Source: Sycon ciliatum (Eukaryota; Porifera; Calcarea; Leucosolenida; Sycettidae). From it: a stretch of 64,000 nucleotides of DNA. The notes beneath the pieces were generated by a model. That model was not told the DNA's origin, searched no databases, and saw only the letters and a program-made list of their open reading frames with translations. Within the stretch, counting starts at the first letter, position 1; each line of letters starts with the position of its first letter. The stretch is taken from positions 48,044,193-48,108,192 of the forward strand of contig NC_088643.1 of assembly GCF_964019385.1 (NCBI RefSeq). Direction: 5' to 3'. Position numbers and translations under genes: made by a program. Below, piece after piece: positions 27,201-37,803 of the stretch.

Positions 27201-29019
27201 CCATATTGACGTTCAAATCCTTCAATATTGTTCCATTGGTGCCGTTACATTTATATTTCTTTCGATATTTTACTACTCTCTGCTTTGGACTGATGCAATC
27301 TTCACTCTACCAAGAGTACATGACGAATGTGCGAAGCAAAATTCTTGGATTACATCATTTTAGCAATGCAGTGCGTACATGTACAAGCAGTATTTAATTT
27401 AAGCAGCTCTCCTGGTACACAACTGCGTTCACTTGTTAGGTACAATGTACACGTACATATGGATGCAGCTAATGGGGTCGTTCTCGGCACTTGTGCCAGT
27501 GGTTGTGAGACTTATCCACTCACCCCCACCGTTAGGCGCTGCATCTGCCGCTAGGATTTACCGGGTGGTAGCGGCCGTCGTGAGTTCCCTTCGGGAACGG
27601 ACACGATAATTTACTTTTTTTACTTTACACGTACATATTATAATGTATGTCACTTCTTCCACTTACAAAAACAACATGTTTTACAGCATGGCTTAATTCG
27701 AACATGCCGCTTAATTAGAAGTTTCCCCCAGGACCGATTTCTATCAATACGATTTCCACATAACAATTTCAGATAAATCGAACCTCAAACCGGGCATGTG
27801 CAGTCCCACAGAATCCACGTGCATAGAAAATGTGTGGGATTTGTGCTGATAATTCGAAGCTAGCAAAGCCTAATTAGAAGTTAACAGTACACTCTACAAG
27901 GCAGTTCAGTGTTCACAAAATCCCTGCCTTAGATGCATAGCGCAACTCTGCGCAACAATGCGAGCATTTTGAGTTTTCGACATATATGTAACATGACTGT
28001 ACACATGGTACATGTACATGTATAACGTGTCATGAGTACATGTTTGCATAATTAGAATTTCCGGATAATTCCAAGTTTTTCCCTGGCATTATGAGGTTCG
28101 AATTATCAGGATTTCACCTGTGCTATGGTAGGGTGTGGCTGTGCTGCAGGGTACGGGTGTGTTGTGGTGTGTGTGTTGGAGAGAGAGAGAGAGAGGGGGG
28201 GGGGGGGGGAGGGAGAGAGAGAGAGAGTGTGTGTGTGCGCGCGCGCGGCGTGTGTGTGTGTGTGTAACTATTCGTGCACCACTACAGTACAGAGGTGAAG
28301 GACGTGCACAATCAATCCAGCACTGCACTGAGTGTGTGTGCTGTCAAGTGCATCCTGTCATGTCCACAGTCCGGTCTTGGTTGTTTTGACAAGCTGGCAC
28401 TTTACTTATGATGATGTTATGTGCGTGCACACGCACATGTACATGTAAGTAGTACAAGACAAGTACAAGACTGGGTTCAGTAGGGCCATGATTGGCATGA
28501 ATACAAGGCTGGGTTCAGTAGGGCCATGATTGGCATGAATACAAGACTTAGTCCACGCCGACCGCAAAACAAAAACATGTGGAACGTGAGAAATGTGCCA
28601 AAAACGTATAAAAAACCAATTTCCAATTCCGACAGTAGACTTTAGTGCATAATCCTATGTGAGCGTGGTCGAGGCATGAACTAATACTTTTCGTATACCA
28701 TGAAAACACACAAGAGGACGTCAAAGCCATAGTCACATGTGTAACCCGGACAAGTATGATTCTCAGTCGGGAACATGAAAACATAGTCTGTTTGTAAAAC
28801 AACTTGCGCAGCCATTCAAAACTATTGCTATTGGACAGCAATATAATTATGTTATAATAATAATCTAATAATCTGGATACACTGTACATTCAAAAGCGAA
28901 TACTAGTAACGGCCGATAGGCTGAAAAACAACTAGCAGTCCACAATGAATCAACTCACTTGCACTTGATGCCGCCACGGGTCGCCGCAGACTGATATTGG
29001 GTTGTTGAACAGTTGTCAT
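22524..29019 (-). CDS. Unrecognised Ser/Thr/Asn/Ala-rich protein, five exons, 3' end unresolved
   Basis: Exons on the minus strand: 29019-28959 (start; MTTVQQPNISLRRPVAASSA), 26483-26394 (CADSVNGVSRRILKQQ...), 24216-23405 (270 residues), 23103-22992 and 22627-22524. All junctions are GT/AG and the phases 1,1,0,1 agree, giving 393 codons without a stop. The third exon is low complexity (Ser, Thr, Asn, Ala runs) with GRGRGRVVVRG and a Gln-rich QQQEQKQQ tract. The last two exons look folded: VDDYRLVNLGKCNAIAGAML and MDEGQKVKFALPTSVLQ, then DIQTGNLYALIQNVT and a helical DDVHSRIRNILL. The final donor (GTTTGTG) is weak; reading through would add about 37 codons to a TGA at 22413-22415. No family is recognised. 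Disordered N-terminus plus small C-terminal fold suggests a regulatory or scaffold protein (inference). Confidence 0.68.
24217..25190. other. Intron of the minus-strand gene: (CA)n and single-copy DNA
   Basis: CA microsatellite at 24221-24300, a weak minus-strand open frame of 115 codons at 24571-24918 without good splice sites, and a C homopolymer at 25146-25167. Confidence 0.45.
25191..25364. repeat. 58-bp minisatellite, exactly three units
   Basis: Units start CAGAAACATTCTATTCAGAC at 25191, 25249 and 25307 and end GGTGCACTAAT. Copies differ at one or two positions. Intronic in the minus-strand gene. Confidence 0.93.
26002..26336. mobile_element. hAT-like MITE with CAGGGGCGTAG termini, 335 bp
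   Basis: Inverted ends CAGGGGCGTAGCACC and CAGGGGCGTAGGAGG. The interior has GTACGACC...GGTCGTACCACTT inverted words. CTTCAGTACACAC occurs on both sides (25987-25999 and 26337-26349), although the left copy is 4 bp away from the end. CAGGGGCGTAG is a typical hAT terminus. No coding sequence. Intronic in the minus-strand gene. Confidence 0.75.
26631..26681. repeat. Perfect 23-bp-arm palindrome
   Basis: Arms GAGAGTTACTACATGCACCG plus TAA, loop CATGT, then the exact complement. No flanking duplication recognised. Confidence 0.9.
26929..27145. mobile_element. CTGTA-type MITE, 217 bp
   Basis: TA flanks at 26927-26928 and 27146-27147. The left end is CTGTAAAGCGACAAACTTTC and the right end, reverse-complemented, is CTGTAAAGCGAGAAACTTTC. 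Subterminal GCGAAA and CGCGAA words recur. Related in form to the CCGTA elements. Confidence 0.85.
27148..28956. other. Intron of the minus-strand gene, diverged repeats
   Basis: Contains AT-rich DNA with scattered TAATTCGAA and TAATTAGAA words (27690-28110) that look like a decayed TIR element, a GA/GT microsatellite (28178-28262), and a 38 bp duplicated unit (CTGGGTTCAGTAGGGCCATG) at 28471 and 28509. No exon supported. Confidence 0.45.
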
Positions 29020-29742
29020 TGCAAGAAAATAATATTTTTGAAAGGTCAGGAGATGAACGTGGCCTCACTCGCCGAATGCTGCTTGGCAACGTGGCCCTCT
29101 ACAGTATAGTAAAGATGGAGTGTTGCATCTGCATTCCGATTGTGGAAACAGGCAGTCAACTCGGGAGGCTCTCACATCAAAACATCCTGAACTGCCCAGC
29201 TATGCCCTTTCCTCCCGCAGGCCGGCCTGAACTGAAGCAAGACAGGGTACTAGTATTTACAAGGAAGGTTCTTTTTGCTTTCAGGTGCACTCTAGACTCT
29301 TGTGCCACTGTACTACATGTGTAGACGTCTCACGACCGACCGTGAACCATCGACCATGTGCACATGTGAGATGACAAATCAGTTTTTTTTGTCACAGTGT
29401 GTACACGTTGACGGGATTGCATATATCGGGCGACTGCAGAGCAGAGATCACGCATGCACGCAGGGATCTAGGGCCAAGGCTACAGCTCAGGGCCAGGGTA
29501 CTAGGGTGTACTCTGACCTCTGAACTTTGTGAGCCCTGTATATACGGCTATATGCTTATACGGCCATACATGTATTACAGTGTATTATAATTATTTTGAA
29601 ATTAATTTGAAATTTCTCACTTTTACTTATTATTATTATTATTAAAAAGCTTCCGTGGAGATAAAAATGTAATCAACGCAATAAATAGAGTAAGCTTTAG
29701 ATCAGATCAGATCAGATCATTTACATTTGTAGATCAGTAGTT

Positions 29743-29768
29743 CCAAGAGTCCATAACCCCCCTCTTGG
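29743..29768. mobile_element. AAGAGT micro-hairpin element with 5-bp duplication
   Basis: A 26-bp unit beginning CCAAGAGTCCATAACC and ending CCCTCTTGG. It is flanked by a perfect direct repeat TAGTT (29738-29742 and 29769-29773). Same core as 35632-35670. Confidence 0.68.
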
Positions 29769-30230
29769 TAGTTCTCGTTTGTGGTTGCATGGTAACTTTC
29801 TAGTGGTGAATTTATCGCATCTGTTGTCACCTGATATCGTTGAATGGTGTAATGTTTCTTCAGCTCTCATTTTATCGCGCTAGTTAGGGTCTAAATTATT
29901 ACTTGCATTGTGCGTATATATATTGAGTTAAGAGCTTTTGTTGATTTGCCAGTAATCCTCTGATGAGATGGCGACGAAAAAGTTTAGGAACAAGCTTCTT
30001 TATTTACATGAAAACAAGTTTTGCTTATGGTGTTTGTACTGAGTGCGCAGCTTACTCTATTTATAGCGTTGATTATTATTATTATTTAAATTTTGAATAA
30101 ATAGAAAAGGCCGTTATTACCATGGCAACCTAACTAGAATTTCTCCTATAATATAGCCTATATCCATTTCTACTGACACGTACGTACATGTATATGGCCA
30201 AGTAGCACCTCATTTTGCAACATACTAGTA

Positions 30231-30616
30231 CCGTATTTCCGCAAATAAAAGGCCGTCCTCGTATACAACGCCTTCCTCGTTTACAAGGCCGGGGCAGGGC
30301 CCCAGGGCGCGATTGAAAAAATAAAAGACCGTCTCCGATTAGAAGACCGGGCCTACTAAATGAGTCTTTGTTCTTGTGTTAAAAATGGAAGACCGTGCTC
30401 AAACTGTGGAAAAAATAGAAGACCGTGCTCAAACTGTGTAGAAGAAAATGGAAGAACGGGGGTAAAACTGTGTGGCGAGAAATAGAAGACCGGGGTCAAA
30501 CTGGGTTGAAAGAATAAAAGACCGTCCTCGAATACAAGACCGTCCTCGATTATAAGGCCGGGTTAAGGGCGAGGTTGAAAAAATAGTAGACCGGCCTACT
30601 ATTTGTGGAAATACGG
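30231..30616. mobile_element. CCGTA-type MITE, 386 bp, AGACCG motifs
   Basis: TA flanks at 30229-30230 and 30617-30618. The left end is CCGTATTTCCGCAAATAAAA and the right end, reverse-complemented, is CCGTATTTCCACAAATAGTA; both continue to GGCCG. The interior has about ten AAGACCG/AAGGCCG words, mostly 20-40 bp apart, preceded by AT-rich bases. Same architecture as 12701-13082. Confidence 0.87.
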
Positions 30617-30633
30617 TACTCCCCTTCCACCCA

Positions 30634-31168
30634 GTGCACAATCAGAGGCCCAAACGCGGGATGCCAAGGAAAAATCCATTACATGTACCTACACGGCAGG
30701 ATAGTTCCCTGCCGCTGTCTGCCGTTCCGCCTCTGACATCGGTGTTGGACGGGCTTGAGCTTAGCAGCTCTTTAGAGGTGCGTGCGGAACCGCCATTGGT
30801 GCAGCCCTCGGGTGTGCCTAAGTCTGTGCCGCTGGGTGCTTTGCCTGGGGCTGTGCCTCGAGTGGTGACAGCACCTCTGCCTCCCCCTGACCCTCCTCCT
30901 TCGAGGTCTGTGCTGATGGGGAGCACCCGTGGCGCCGGAACCAGAGCTGGATTCAACAGAAAGACCAACAACCATGGCTGCAACAACAACACCAGCTTCA
31001 CATCCAACAACAACACCAGCTTCACATCTAACAACAACAGCAACTAATCCACAAAACAAAGCAGCAAATGACAGACCACGCAGATCTACAGCAGATTACA
31101 ACCGGACCTATGAATTCACGGCAAACATACAAAGGTTGGTTGGTTGGTTCGGAGAGGACGACGACTAA
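30634..31168 (+). pseudogene. Possible retroelement-like remnant, frame-shifted, Pro/Thr/Asn-rich
   Basis: An open frame runs 30634-31047. A second, overlapping frame (30929-31168) ends RPRRSTADYNRTYEFTANIQ and a Trp-containing acidic tail. Basic-plus-tyrosine tails of this sort occur at the end of some LTR-element polyproteins, but I see no catalytic motif and no LTR. The split between frames suggests decay. It could equally be unrelated single-copy DNA. Confidence 0.22.
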
Positions 31169-31355
31169 CACGAAGGCAACGGCATTTACGGCTGGCGTTG
31201 ATGGTGAAGGTGAGACGCAGGACGATGCAAGTGAGGAGGAGAGTCAGACCGGTGTGGAGGATGGAGCAGGTTCTGGTTTGAGCAGTGAGGGAGAAGGTGA
31301 GATGAGTGAGGGTGATAGTGAGTGTGTGCGCGTGAGTCGAGATTATTATTATTAA

Positions 31356-31386
<31 letters not shown>

Positions 31387-31767
31387 TTTGCTTATTTTGC
31401 TTATTATTTTTTTATTTTTTTATTGGGAACACAGCCCTACAAAGAGACATGTGGAGACAAACACAAGACAAGACACAGGGGATGTAGGGACGACGTGCCG
31501 ATGTACAGGGAGCAACTCGACCGACCAGGGGTCTCGGCGAGTCGGCGTTAGCGTTGCAACCTGGCATCGAAAAAAAGGGGGGGGGGGGTTGCATGGTCAG
31601 GTAGCAAAAATAATAATTTGGTGCGAGAAAGGGGCGCTAGTATTGCACCAAATAATATAAATACGTGTAATGACTAAACCAGAAGGGAAAATGAAGAAAG
31701 AGAACAATAATCATAACAAGCAAGTACTAGTAGAGAGGTAAATACTAAATGGGTCTCAATATCATCG

Positions 31768-32830
31768 TCACAGGTACTGTGTGGACCACAGCCATCTCTT
31801 TCGGATTAGATCCTTACATACGTTGACCTTGAAGGTTTGGAGGCGTCTTGAATGAGGCTCGTGAAGCAGGAGGTCCGCAGGCAGGTTGTTCCAGGGTGTG
31901 ATGGCGAAGAAGGGGAAGGATCGCAGGAGGTAGTCAGGGGCTGTGCGAGGGGGTGTCCACTTCAGCTGAAAGGCATGGTGCGTCTGACGTTTTTGCCGTG
32001 TGCACATGCTAGCTACGGTAGGGGCTTGGTTGGTGGCAGCATGGCCTTTACCTGGGGAGGCCCTGGAATGTAGTGCAGCTTGAACAAGTATGACAGGGCT
32101 GCCACCATCCGACGAAGCTGAAGACTTTGGAGGATGGTTCCAGGTCCCAGGAAATGCAGGGCACGTTGCTGAACCTTGTCCAGCTAGGCCATGTTAGTTG
32201 CGGCTGCGCTCGACCAGGCCAGTGGGGCATATTCAAGTAGGGGTCGCACGAATCCCTTGTAGACCGTCACTCGACCATGGTCGTCCAGGATGGGTGCTGC
32301 CTTTCGTAGGAAACCCAGCCTTTGGGAGGCGCGCAGTGCAACACTGCGAGTGTGCGCTCTGTAGGAGAGAGTAGGGTCGAGCATGACTCCCAGCAGCTTC
32401 AGGGTATCTGTCTCCTGGAGTGCTTCACCTCCAAAGGTGACTGGTGGAGTGCAGGGGGAACGTGCTTGCGATGTAGAGTCATGCGCTGTGTCTTGGCTGG
32501 CTCGAAACAGATACGCCACTTGCGGCCCCACTCCTCAAGACTGTTGAGGGACCCTTGGAGGGAGGCGGTGGACTGTTGGAGATCGTCAGTTGGCTGTACT
32601 AAGCTGTAGAGTGTGGTGTCGTCTGCAAAGCTGCTCAGCTGCGTTCCTGGAGTTAAACATTGTTCAATGTCACAGGTGTATAGAAGGAAGAGGCTGGGTC
32701 CTAGGATGCTGCCTTGGGGGACACCAGCCTGGATGGGTTGAGCATCTGACGTCTGGCCTCCAACCACAACGCGGATGTTTCGGTTGGTGATTATAATAGT
32801 GTTACCCAACAGGGCGTTGCCTTTTTGCTG
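31768..32830 (-). mobile_element. 5'-truncated LINE reverse transcriptase (Jockey/CR1-like), broken
   Basis: Read on the minus strand, the upstream frame (32809-32399) encodes AGVPQGSILGPSLFLLYTCD and the polymerase box SFADDTTLYS. The frame then shifts into 32531-32184 (LKLLGVMLDPTLSYRAHTRS, EYAPLAW). After a further disruption it ends with the usual LINE C-terminal tail, AITPWNNLPADLL, at 31768-32007. The endonuclease and the first half of the polymerase are missing and the frame is interrupted at least twice, so the copy is dead. Confidence 0.9.
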
Positions 32831-32937
32831 GGAACCCTAAATCATAAGTAAATGTGACTTTGTGAGAGCGCGAAACAAAGCAGGCTTGGAATCCCTGCAA
32901 TTTCGCCGTATCTTCATTTCTCTGGTTGTTTTATTTA

Positions 32938-33949
32938 AGGTGGCAGCCTGGTAGTAAAATCACTGAAAAATCGAATTTGTAAATTCATATCGAGTGCTAC
33001 ATCAGTTGAAAGAGCATGAACAGCTGCAAAATCTCTGAAAATTTGGTCTCGATCGGACCAGCCGTTCAAGAGTTATGGCCTAAAATGTGCCCTTGCAAGG
33101 ACAGATTTTTTTGTTGCACGCTGTCATTTGTTGGCAGCACTGTATTTGAATGTGAGCAGACCGTGCGCAACTTGTCGTATCATGGAAATACGCGAAAGTG
33201 TGCAGAATTTTGCTCCAAGTCCAAAAAATCACGTTTTTAGCCACGAATTGGGCTGCACGAGTTTTGCCAGCACCCTCGTGACGTTGCAGATATGTGGCTT
33301 GATTCTTGTAGTTGACGTTGATTGAGTGACTTTGGCAAATTTGAGTCGTGTCAAGAAATCAGGTAGGATTCAGTACTAGGCAGTAGTGGAACGAGAGTGG
33401 TAGTCTTTGCCGATTTTGGAGGGTATCCTAGATTCGGTTTGAAGCGCTGTGGAAATGGCTTGCAGTGGAGGTCCCGGCACTGGATGTTGTATCAAAGGTA
33501 CGACCTCGTAGCACGCCCTGAACCTAAACAAATTCAAAAATTGACTTGGGTCTGTGGGAGTCTGTGACAGAACGCCCCCTCCTGCCGTTGTGACAGATTC
33601 CAGGGCCACGTTGAAGGGCCCTATCCCACCAGTGACCACCCATGGCTGCTTCTGGACGTTTTTTAGGTTTGGATCCTGCGCACGGACAGAATTGGCTAGA
33701 AAATGTGAAAAAATTGTAAATGTATTTGTTTGGCTTCTGGGTGGCTCGCCAACCGTGGCACTATGCCGGAATTTTGAGTTTTTCCGGCCTGTAAAGCCTG
33801 TCAGTGAGGCGCAAGAACTTTTAAATCATGTCCAGAGGGCCAGCATAGTGGCAGGAGTGTGTGGTGCAATTTTCACTAAAATCCATTGAGAGACACCAAA
33901 GCTACGGTCAATTGAATGCCATATGAAATTTAGGACCAGGCTGCTACCT
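32938..33949. mobile_element. TIR transposon-like element, 1012 bp (AGGTRGCAGCCTGGT ends)
   Basis: TA on both sides (32936-32937 and 33950-33951). The left end is AGGTGGCAGCCTGGTAGTAA and the right end, reverse-complemented, is AGGTAGCAGCCTGGTCCTAA. Interior open frames reach about 110 codons but show no transposase signature I can identify, so it is probably non-autonomous. It sits between two LINE fragments that point in opposite directions. Confidence 0.75.
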
Positions 33950-33989
33950 TAGTACATCAACTTCCACCACCCAGACTATCTCTCTTGCT

Positions 33990-34225
33990 TTGCGATTACC
34001 ATCTCACGTAGTGCCCGTAGGCCCCAAAAGCTCATTTTTAACTCACATGGCCGCATTTTCTCATGTCTCTTCCTACAGAAAACTGGTGCACTTTGGAATT
34101 GTCTCCCAGCCCGATTGACAACTTTAGATTCCCTAACAGAATTCAAGCGTCATTTACGTATTTACATTGCAAAGTATCAGTTCGACTGCACTGGTAGTGG
34201 TATCCCTTTGATGTGCAATCATTGA
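33990..34225 (+). mobile_element. LINE reverse transcriptase C-terminal fragment
   Basis: One frame reads ISRSARRPQKLIFNSHGRIF then ALWNCLPARLTTLDSLTEFK and stops at TGA 34223-34225. The WNxLPxxL...LxxFKxxL tail is characteristic of Jockey/CR1-type LINE ends. It is opposite in orientation to 31768-32830, so it is a separate insertion. Confidence 0.75.
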
Positions 34226-34506
34226 TTTACATGTACACTGCTTGTTCTTTCACTGTATCTTTTGTACAGCATCTCTCTGTTTCCGAACTCATTTTGCACA
34301 TTTTCTCTTTGTCCCAACTCCAATGTTCATTGTATATACACAAATAGAAGATCCCCCCGATAGGCGTCAGCCAGGCGACAAGATGGAGGCATCGCATTCC
34401 ACCTACCTGTCGGCACCAAGATACGCAATGGAATGGAAACCATACCGGGAGTAAATACTTGCCCTATCAAAATTTTGTAGTTGAAGACACCACTGCAGCT
34501 GTACTT

Positions 34507-34830
34507 ATGGTTGATAAATATGGTGGTAAAGACACACCTGGCAATATGGCGGTAAACACACGCCTGCCCACACACGCTCTCTAGGCTGCAAAGTTCTGGC
34601 ACAGAGCTCTCCTTCTCACCACCACCACCATCAGTTCGCGCCTGGCGCCTGGTCGATGCATGGCTACCGCCAGCCATGCATCGACCAGGCGCCAGGCGCG
34701 AACTGATGGTGGTGGTGGTGAGAAGGAGAGCTCTGTGCCAGAACTTTGCAGCCTAGAGAGCGTGTGTGGGCAGGCGTGTGCTTACCGCCATATTGCCAGG
34801 TGTGTCTTTACCACCATATTCATCAACTAT
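34507..34830. repeat. Near-perfect 159-bp-arm inverted repeat (hairpin)
   Basis: Arms 34507-34665 and 34672-34830 are complementary apart from a few mismatches near the outer ends, with a 6-nt loop (34666-34671, ACCGCC). The arms include CACCACCACCACCATCAG and its complement. A transcript would fold into a long double-stranded hairpin. It may be a fold-back transposon or an inverted duplication. Confidence 0.92.
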
Positions 34831-34906
34831 CAAAATTTTGATAATAATAATAATAAAATTAATACAATAGTACGAAATAGAGGTTGCGACTTCGGCGATG
34901 ATTTTG

Positions 34907-35062
34907 TTTAGAAATGGGTTTGCTCCCACACTGGTGTTCTCACCGTCCAGGAGCGATAACTGACTCACGCTGCTATCTGGTGTTCACGAGGTGTTTGTCG
35001 CGTTGGAAACGGATTGTCTCTGTAAGTTTGTATCCCTGGTGATGTTTGTGCCTGGACAGTGG
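34907..35062. repeat. Inverted half-site of a 35.3-kb sequence
   Basis: GAAATGGGTTTGCTCCCACA at 34911-34930 recurs in reverse complement at about 35275-35300, so the first copy of the following repeat family is bracketed by an inverted pair. Confidence 0.7.
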
Positions 35063-35865
35063 TGCTCTTCAGGCACAATCTTCCTCAGCCTACTCAAGCT
35101 CAACTGATGAGGGGTGAATTCCCCGAAACACTGTGCATTGAGCAGGGCCCAGGAGTGGCGCTTTCTTGCAGGTTTGCCGAGTCGAAGGTTCGATGGACTT
35201 CTCGTGTTCTCTGGATGGCAGTCATGAGTCTAGTCAGTCAAGTGTCAAGTCGTCGGCGGAATAGCGCGAGCTCCAGTGTGGGAGCAAACCCATTCCTAAA
35301 TAATATATACAATGTTACACACGTAACATGTCCATTCGTGCAAAACTCCTTCTGCAAGTAACGTTAGACTGTTGTCATTTTGTGGCACAGCTATTGTAGC
35401 TGCACGTAGAACTAGAAAAAGGTGGCCGCTCCAAACGTTTGAGCTCGCGCTTCCTAGATCCTGCCGACTGACCGACAGACACTCGACTGACTCGCGACTG
35501 CGTCTGGAGCACACGAGAAGAAGGCCGAGCCGCCCACTCGGCAAACCTGCAAGAAAGCACGACTCCCTGCTCAAACGATGCTCTTCAGGCACAATCTTCC
35601 TCAGCCTACTCGAGTCAAGTAATTAGTTCAACCAAGAGTACATAACGGCCCGGTGGGTTATGACTCTTGGTTCAACTGATGAGGGGTGAATTCCCCGAAA
35701 CACTGTGTGTAGAGCAGAGCAGAGAGCAGTACTTTCTTGCAGATTTGCCAAGTACTAGTAGACGGATCAGCCTTCTCGTGTGTTCCAGACGGCAGTCAAG
35801 TGTGTCAGTCAGTCAGTCGGCAGGAAGCGCGAGCCCCAATGTTTGGAGCGGCCACCTCCTGGCTC
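35063..35865. repeat. Three copies of a 165-290-bp repeat, one inverted
   Basis: Copy 1 (35063-35280, plus) and copy 3 (35577-35865, plus) both begin TGCTCTTCAGGCACAATCTT and share GAGGGGTGAATTCCCCGAAA. Copy 2 (35412-35576) is the reverse complement of the later part (CTTTCTTGCAGGTTTGCCGA to GGAGCGGCCACCT) and abuts copy 3 head to head. Copy 3 is interrupted by the micro-hairpin at 35632-35670. The Ser/Arg-rich frames here show no known domain. Confidence 0.82.
35632..35670. mobile_element. AAGAGT micro-hairpin inserted in a repeat, 5-bp duplication
   Basis: Thirty-nine bp: CCAAGAGTACATAAC, spacer, GTTATGACTCTTGG. It is flanked by TTCAA direct repeats (35627-35631 and 35671-35675). The sister repeat at 35063 has continuous sequence (CCTACTCAAGCTCAACTGATGA) without the hairpin, close to an empty site. 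Confidence 0.75.
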
Positions 35866-37803
35866 CTTCTACCGCCGAACTCATGACATCTCAGTTCGTA
35901 CACTGAGCTGCACGTACAATACGGTACATACGAAATGGGATTCATTCGAATCATTGACGATCACTCATTGTGTGATCAGTGGGACTCGCCACTGGGCTAT
36001 TCTAGAGGCAAGGAGTCAGGTGTCTACACAACTCCCAGCCCGTGGGCCATGACCGATCCTTTGCCACATTCACAAGTACATGTAGTTGCAACTCGGGACG
36101 TAATGTACTCGTACTTGCGACTGGGGAAGGTTCTGAGGTGTACGTGTAAGCACACACGACATGGCAACACGTGTAACGGGCTTGGATAATTGATAAGTGG
36201 ACCATGGTGAACGGTCAGACTACAGAAAGTTGTGACTATTATACTCTAGATTGCGAGACGCTAAAGAAGGAAAGACAGAGGCTTTGAAGGTTGAAAGCAG
36301 GCATGCTTGTCCATGTTCTACAGGTACGGGTGGAGTACAATGGAGAATGTTATAATAGAAGCCTTGCTTGATAGTTCAACATGTTTTCGATTTCGACAGC
36401 ATGTTACAAGGCGAGGACGCACAATGGAGAAGAAGAGAAGAGTAGGCGTGCGGATAGAGTCGTGGGTGCATGGCTACACTTCCTAAGGCATCGCTAGAAT
36501 AGTGGGAAGCAATAGCTGTTATGCGTGAGATGGTGAAGAAAAGAAGGTCACGCGGTGACAGCTATGCAGAGGAAGCCGGGAAGGCAGTGGAAGCCGGGAA
36601 GGCAGTGGAAGCCGGGAAGGCAGTGGAAGCGAGATATGAGAATGGTTGAGGCTGCGACTTTCGCTCCCTCTCCGATGATAACGAAGTCGTGTTCAGCGAA
36701 TATAAATCAAACTAACAACAGCTCTAGTAATCTAGCTCTCCACGACGAAGCGAGTCGACTGTATGCGGTCTATCGGACCGACGAAGCTCCACTGCGCATG
36801 CGCCAGATCGGAGCATAGCGTGGCATGCATGCGCCTTTTCATGCACCAGCCACCCAACGGATGAAGAGGCATAATGACTAATGTTATACTGATAGTGATA
36901 CTCTCCAAGGACCACAGTCACGAAGCTTTCAGGAATCCTCGAGCCTCAGTACAACGGATGGCAATGAACATTCGACTTGTGCTCGATCGTCTCCTACTAA
37001 CTTTATTACTTGAGAACGGTTGAGAACTTTGAGAACTTTATTACTACAATCATGATGTCAATGTACCCATGGTAACCGGTGGTATTAGATTTAGATACAC
37101 TCGCACTTGTATGGAATCGCGAAAGGAGGTGTCAGCAGCTACATGTAGCTCGCTTGTTGCTTTTGCGCTTTTGATGTGAGCATATTATCTACACAATGTG
37201 ATACTTATTGTCATGACAATAATTATTAGATCTACATGTCCACGGCCGGACGGTAACATCAGGGAGTCGTTTATACGACTCCCTAGCCTAGGCCCTGATC
37301 TACACGGACGGAGCTCAGCACAAGTAACAGTTACAAATTGCAAGTGTAAGCTGAGATCTACATGACTGTATCGCGCTACCCCACGGAAAACAACTGTGCT
37401 GAACATGGCGCGGAAAAGGTAACAAGTCCCGACTCCCGTCTTCGCACCTCGAATGCTGCGCGTGCGAGCAACCAGCTTTCAAAACGCAACACGAAACTTC
37501 GAAAGTCTCGTTTGTGAAAAGAACCCAGCGCTCAGCCAGAAGCGATACGAAGATCACTCAAATTATTAATTTTTATTTCGACGGAGGTATCGAGTTTCGT
37601 ACCGTGCCATAGCCTAGGCTGCATGCTAGCAAGACTGGACGTAGCATGCTTGACGCTGCAGGCTAGTGCTCTTCCGGAACTCAAACTCAAAACAACCGAC
37701 TAGCCGGCGGTATTATTGTGTTCCCTGCCGCCGTGGTATACTAGTTGCTACTACATTTTGTAGTATTATTGCGCCAATTATTTCAGTGGAACAGGTATGT
37801 GCA
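35866..37803. other. No gene recognised
   Basis: Holds an 18 bp tandem unit (GAAGCCGGGAAGGCAGTG, three copies, about 36571-36630) and a small hairpin AGGGAGTCGT-TTAT-ACGACTCCCT (37260-37283); a matching half-site CAGGGAGTCGT lies at 62958. Otherwise single-copy DNA with no supported exon. Confidence 0.4.

Noticed and set aside
30634-31168. An intact LTR-retrotransposon polyprotein end
   Set aside because: Only a basic/Tyr tail resembles such proteins. No protease, polymerase or integrase motif and no LTR was found, so it is listed only as a low-confidence remnant.
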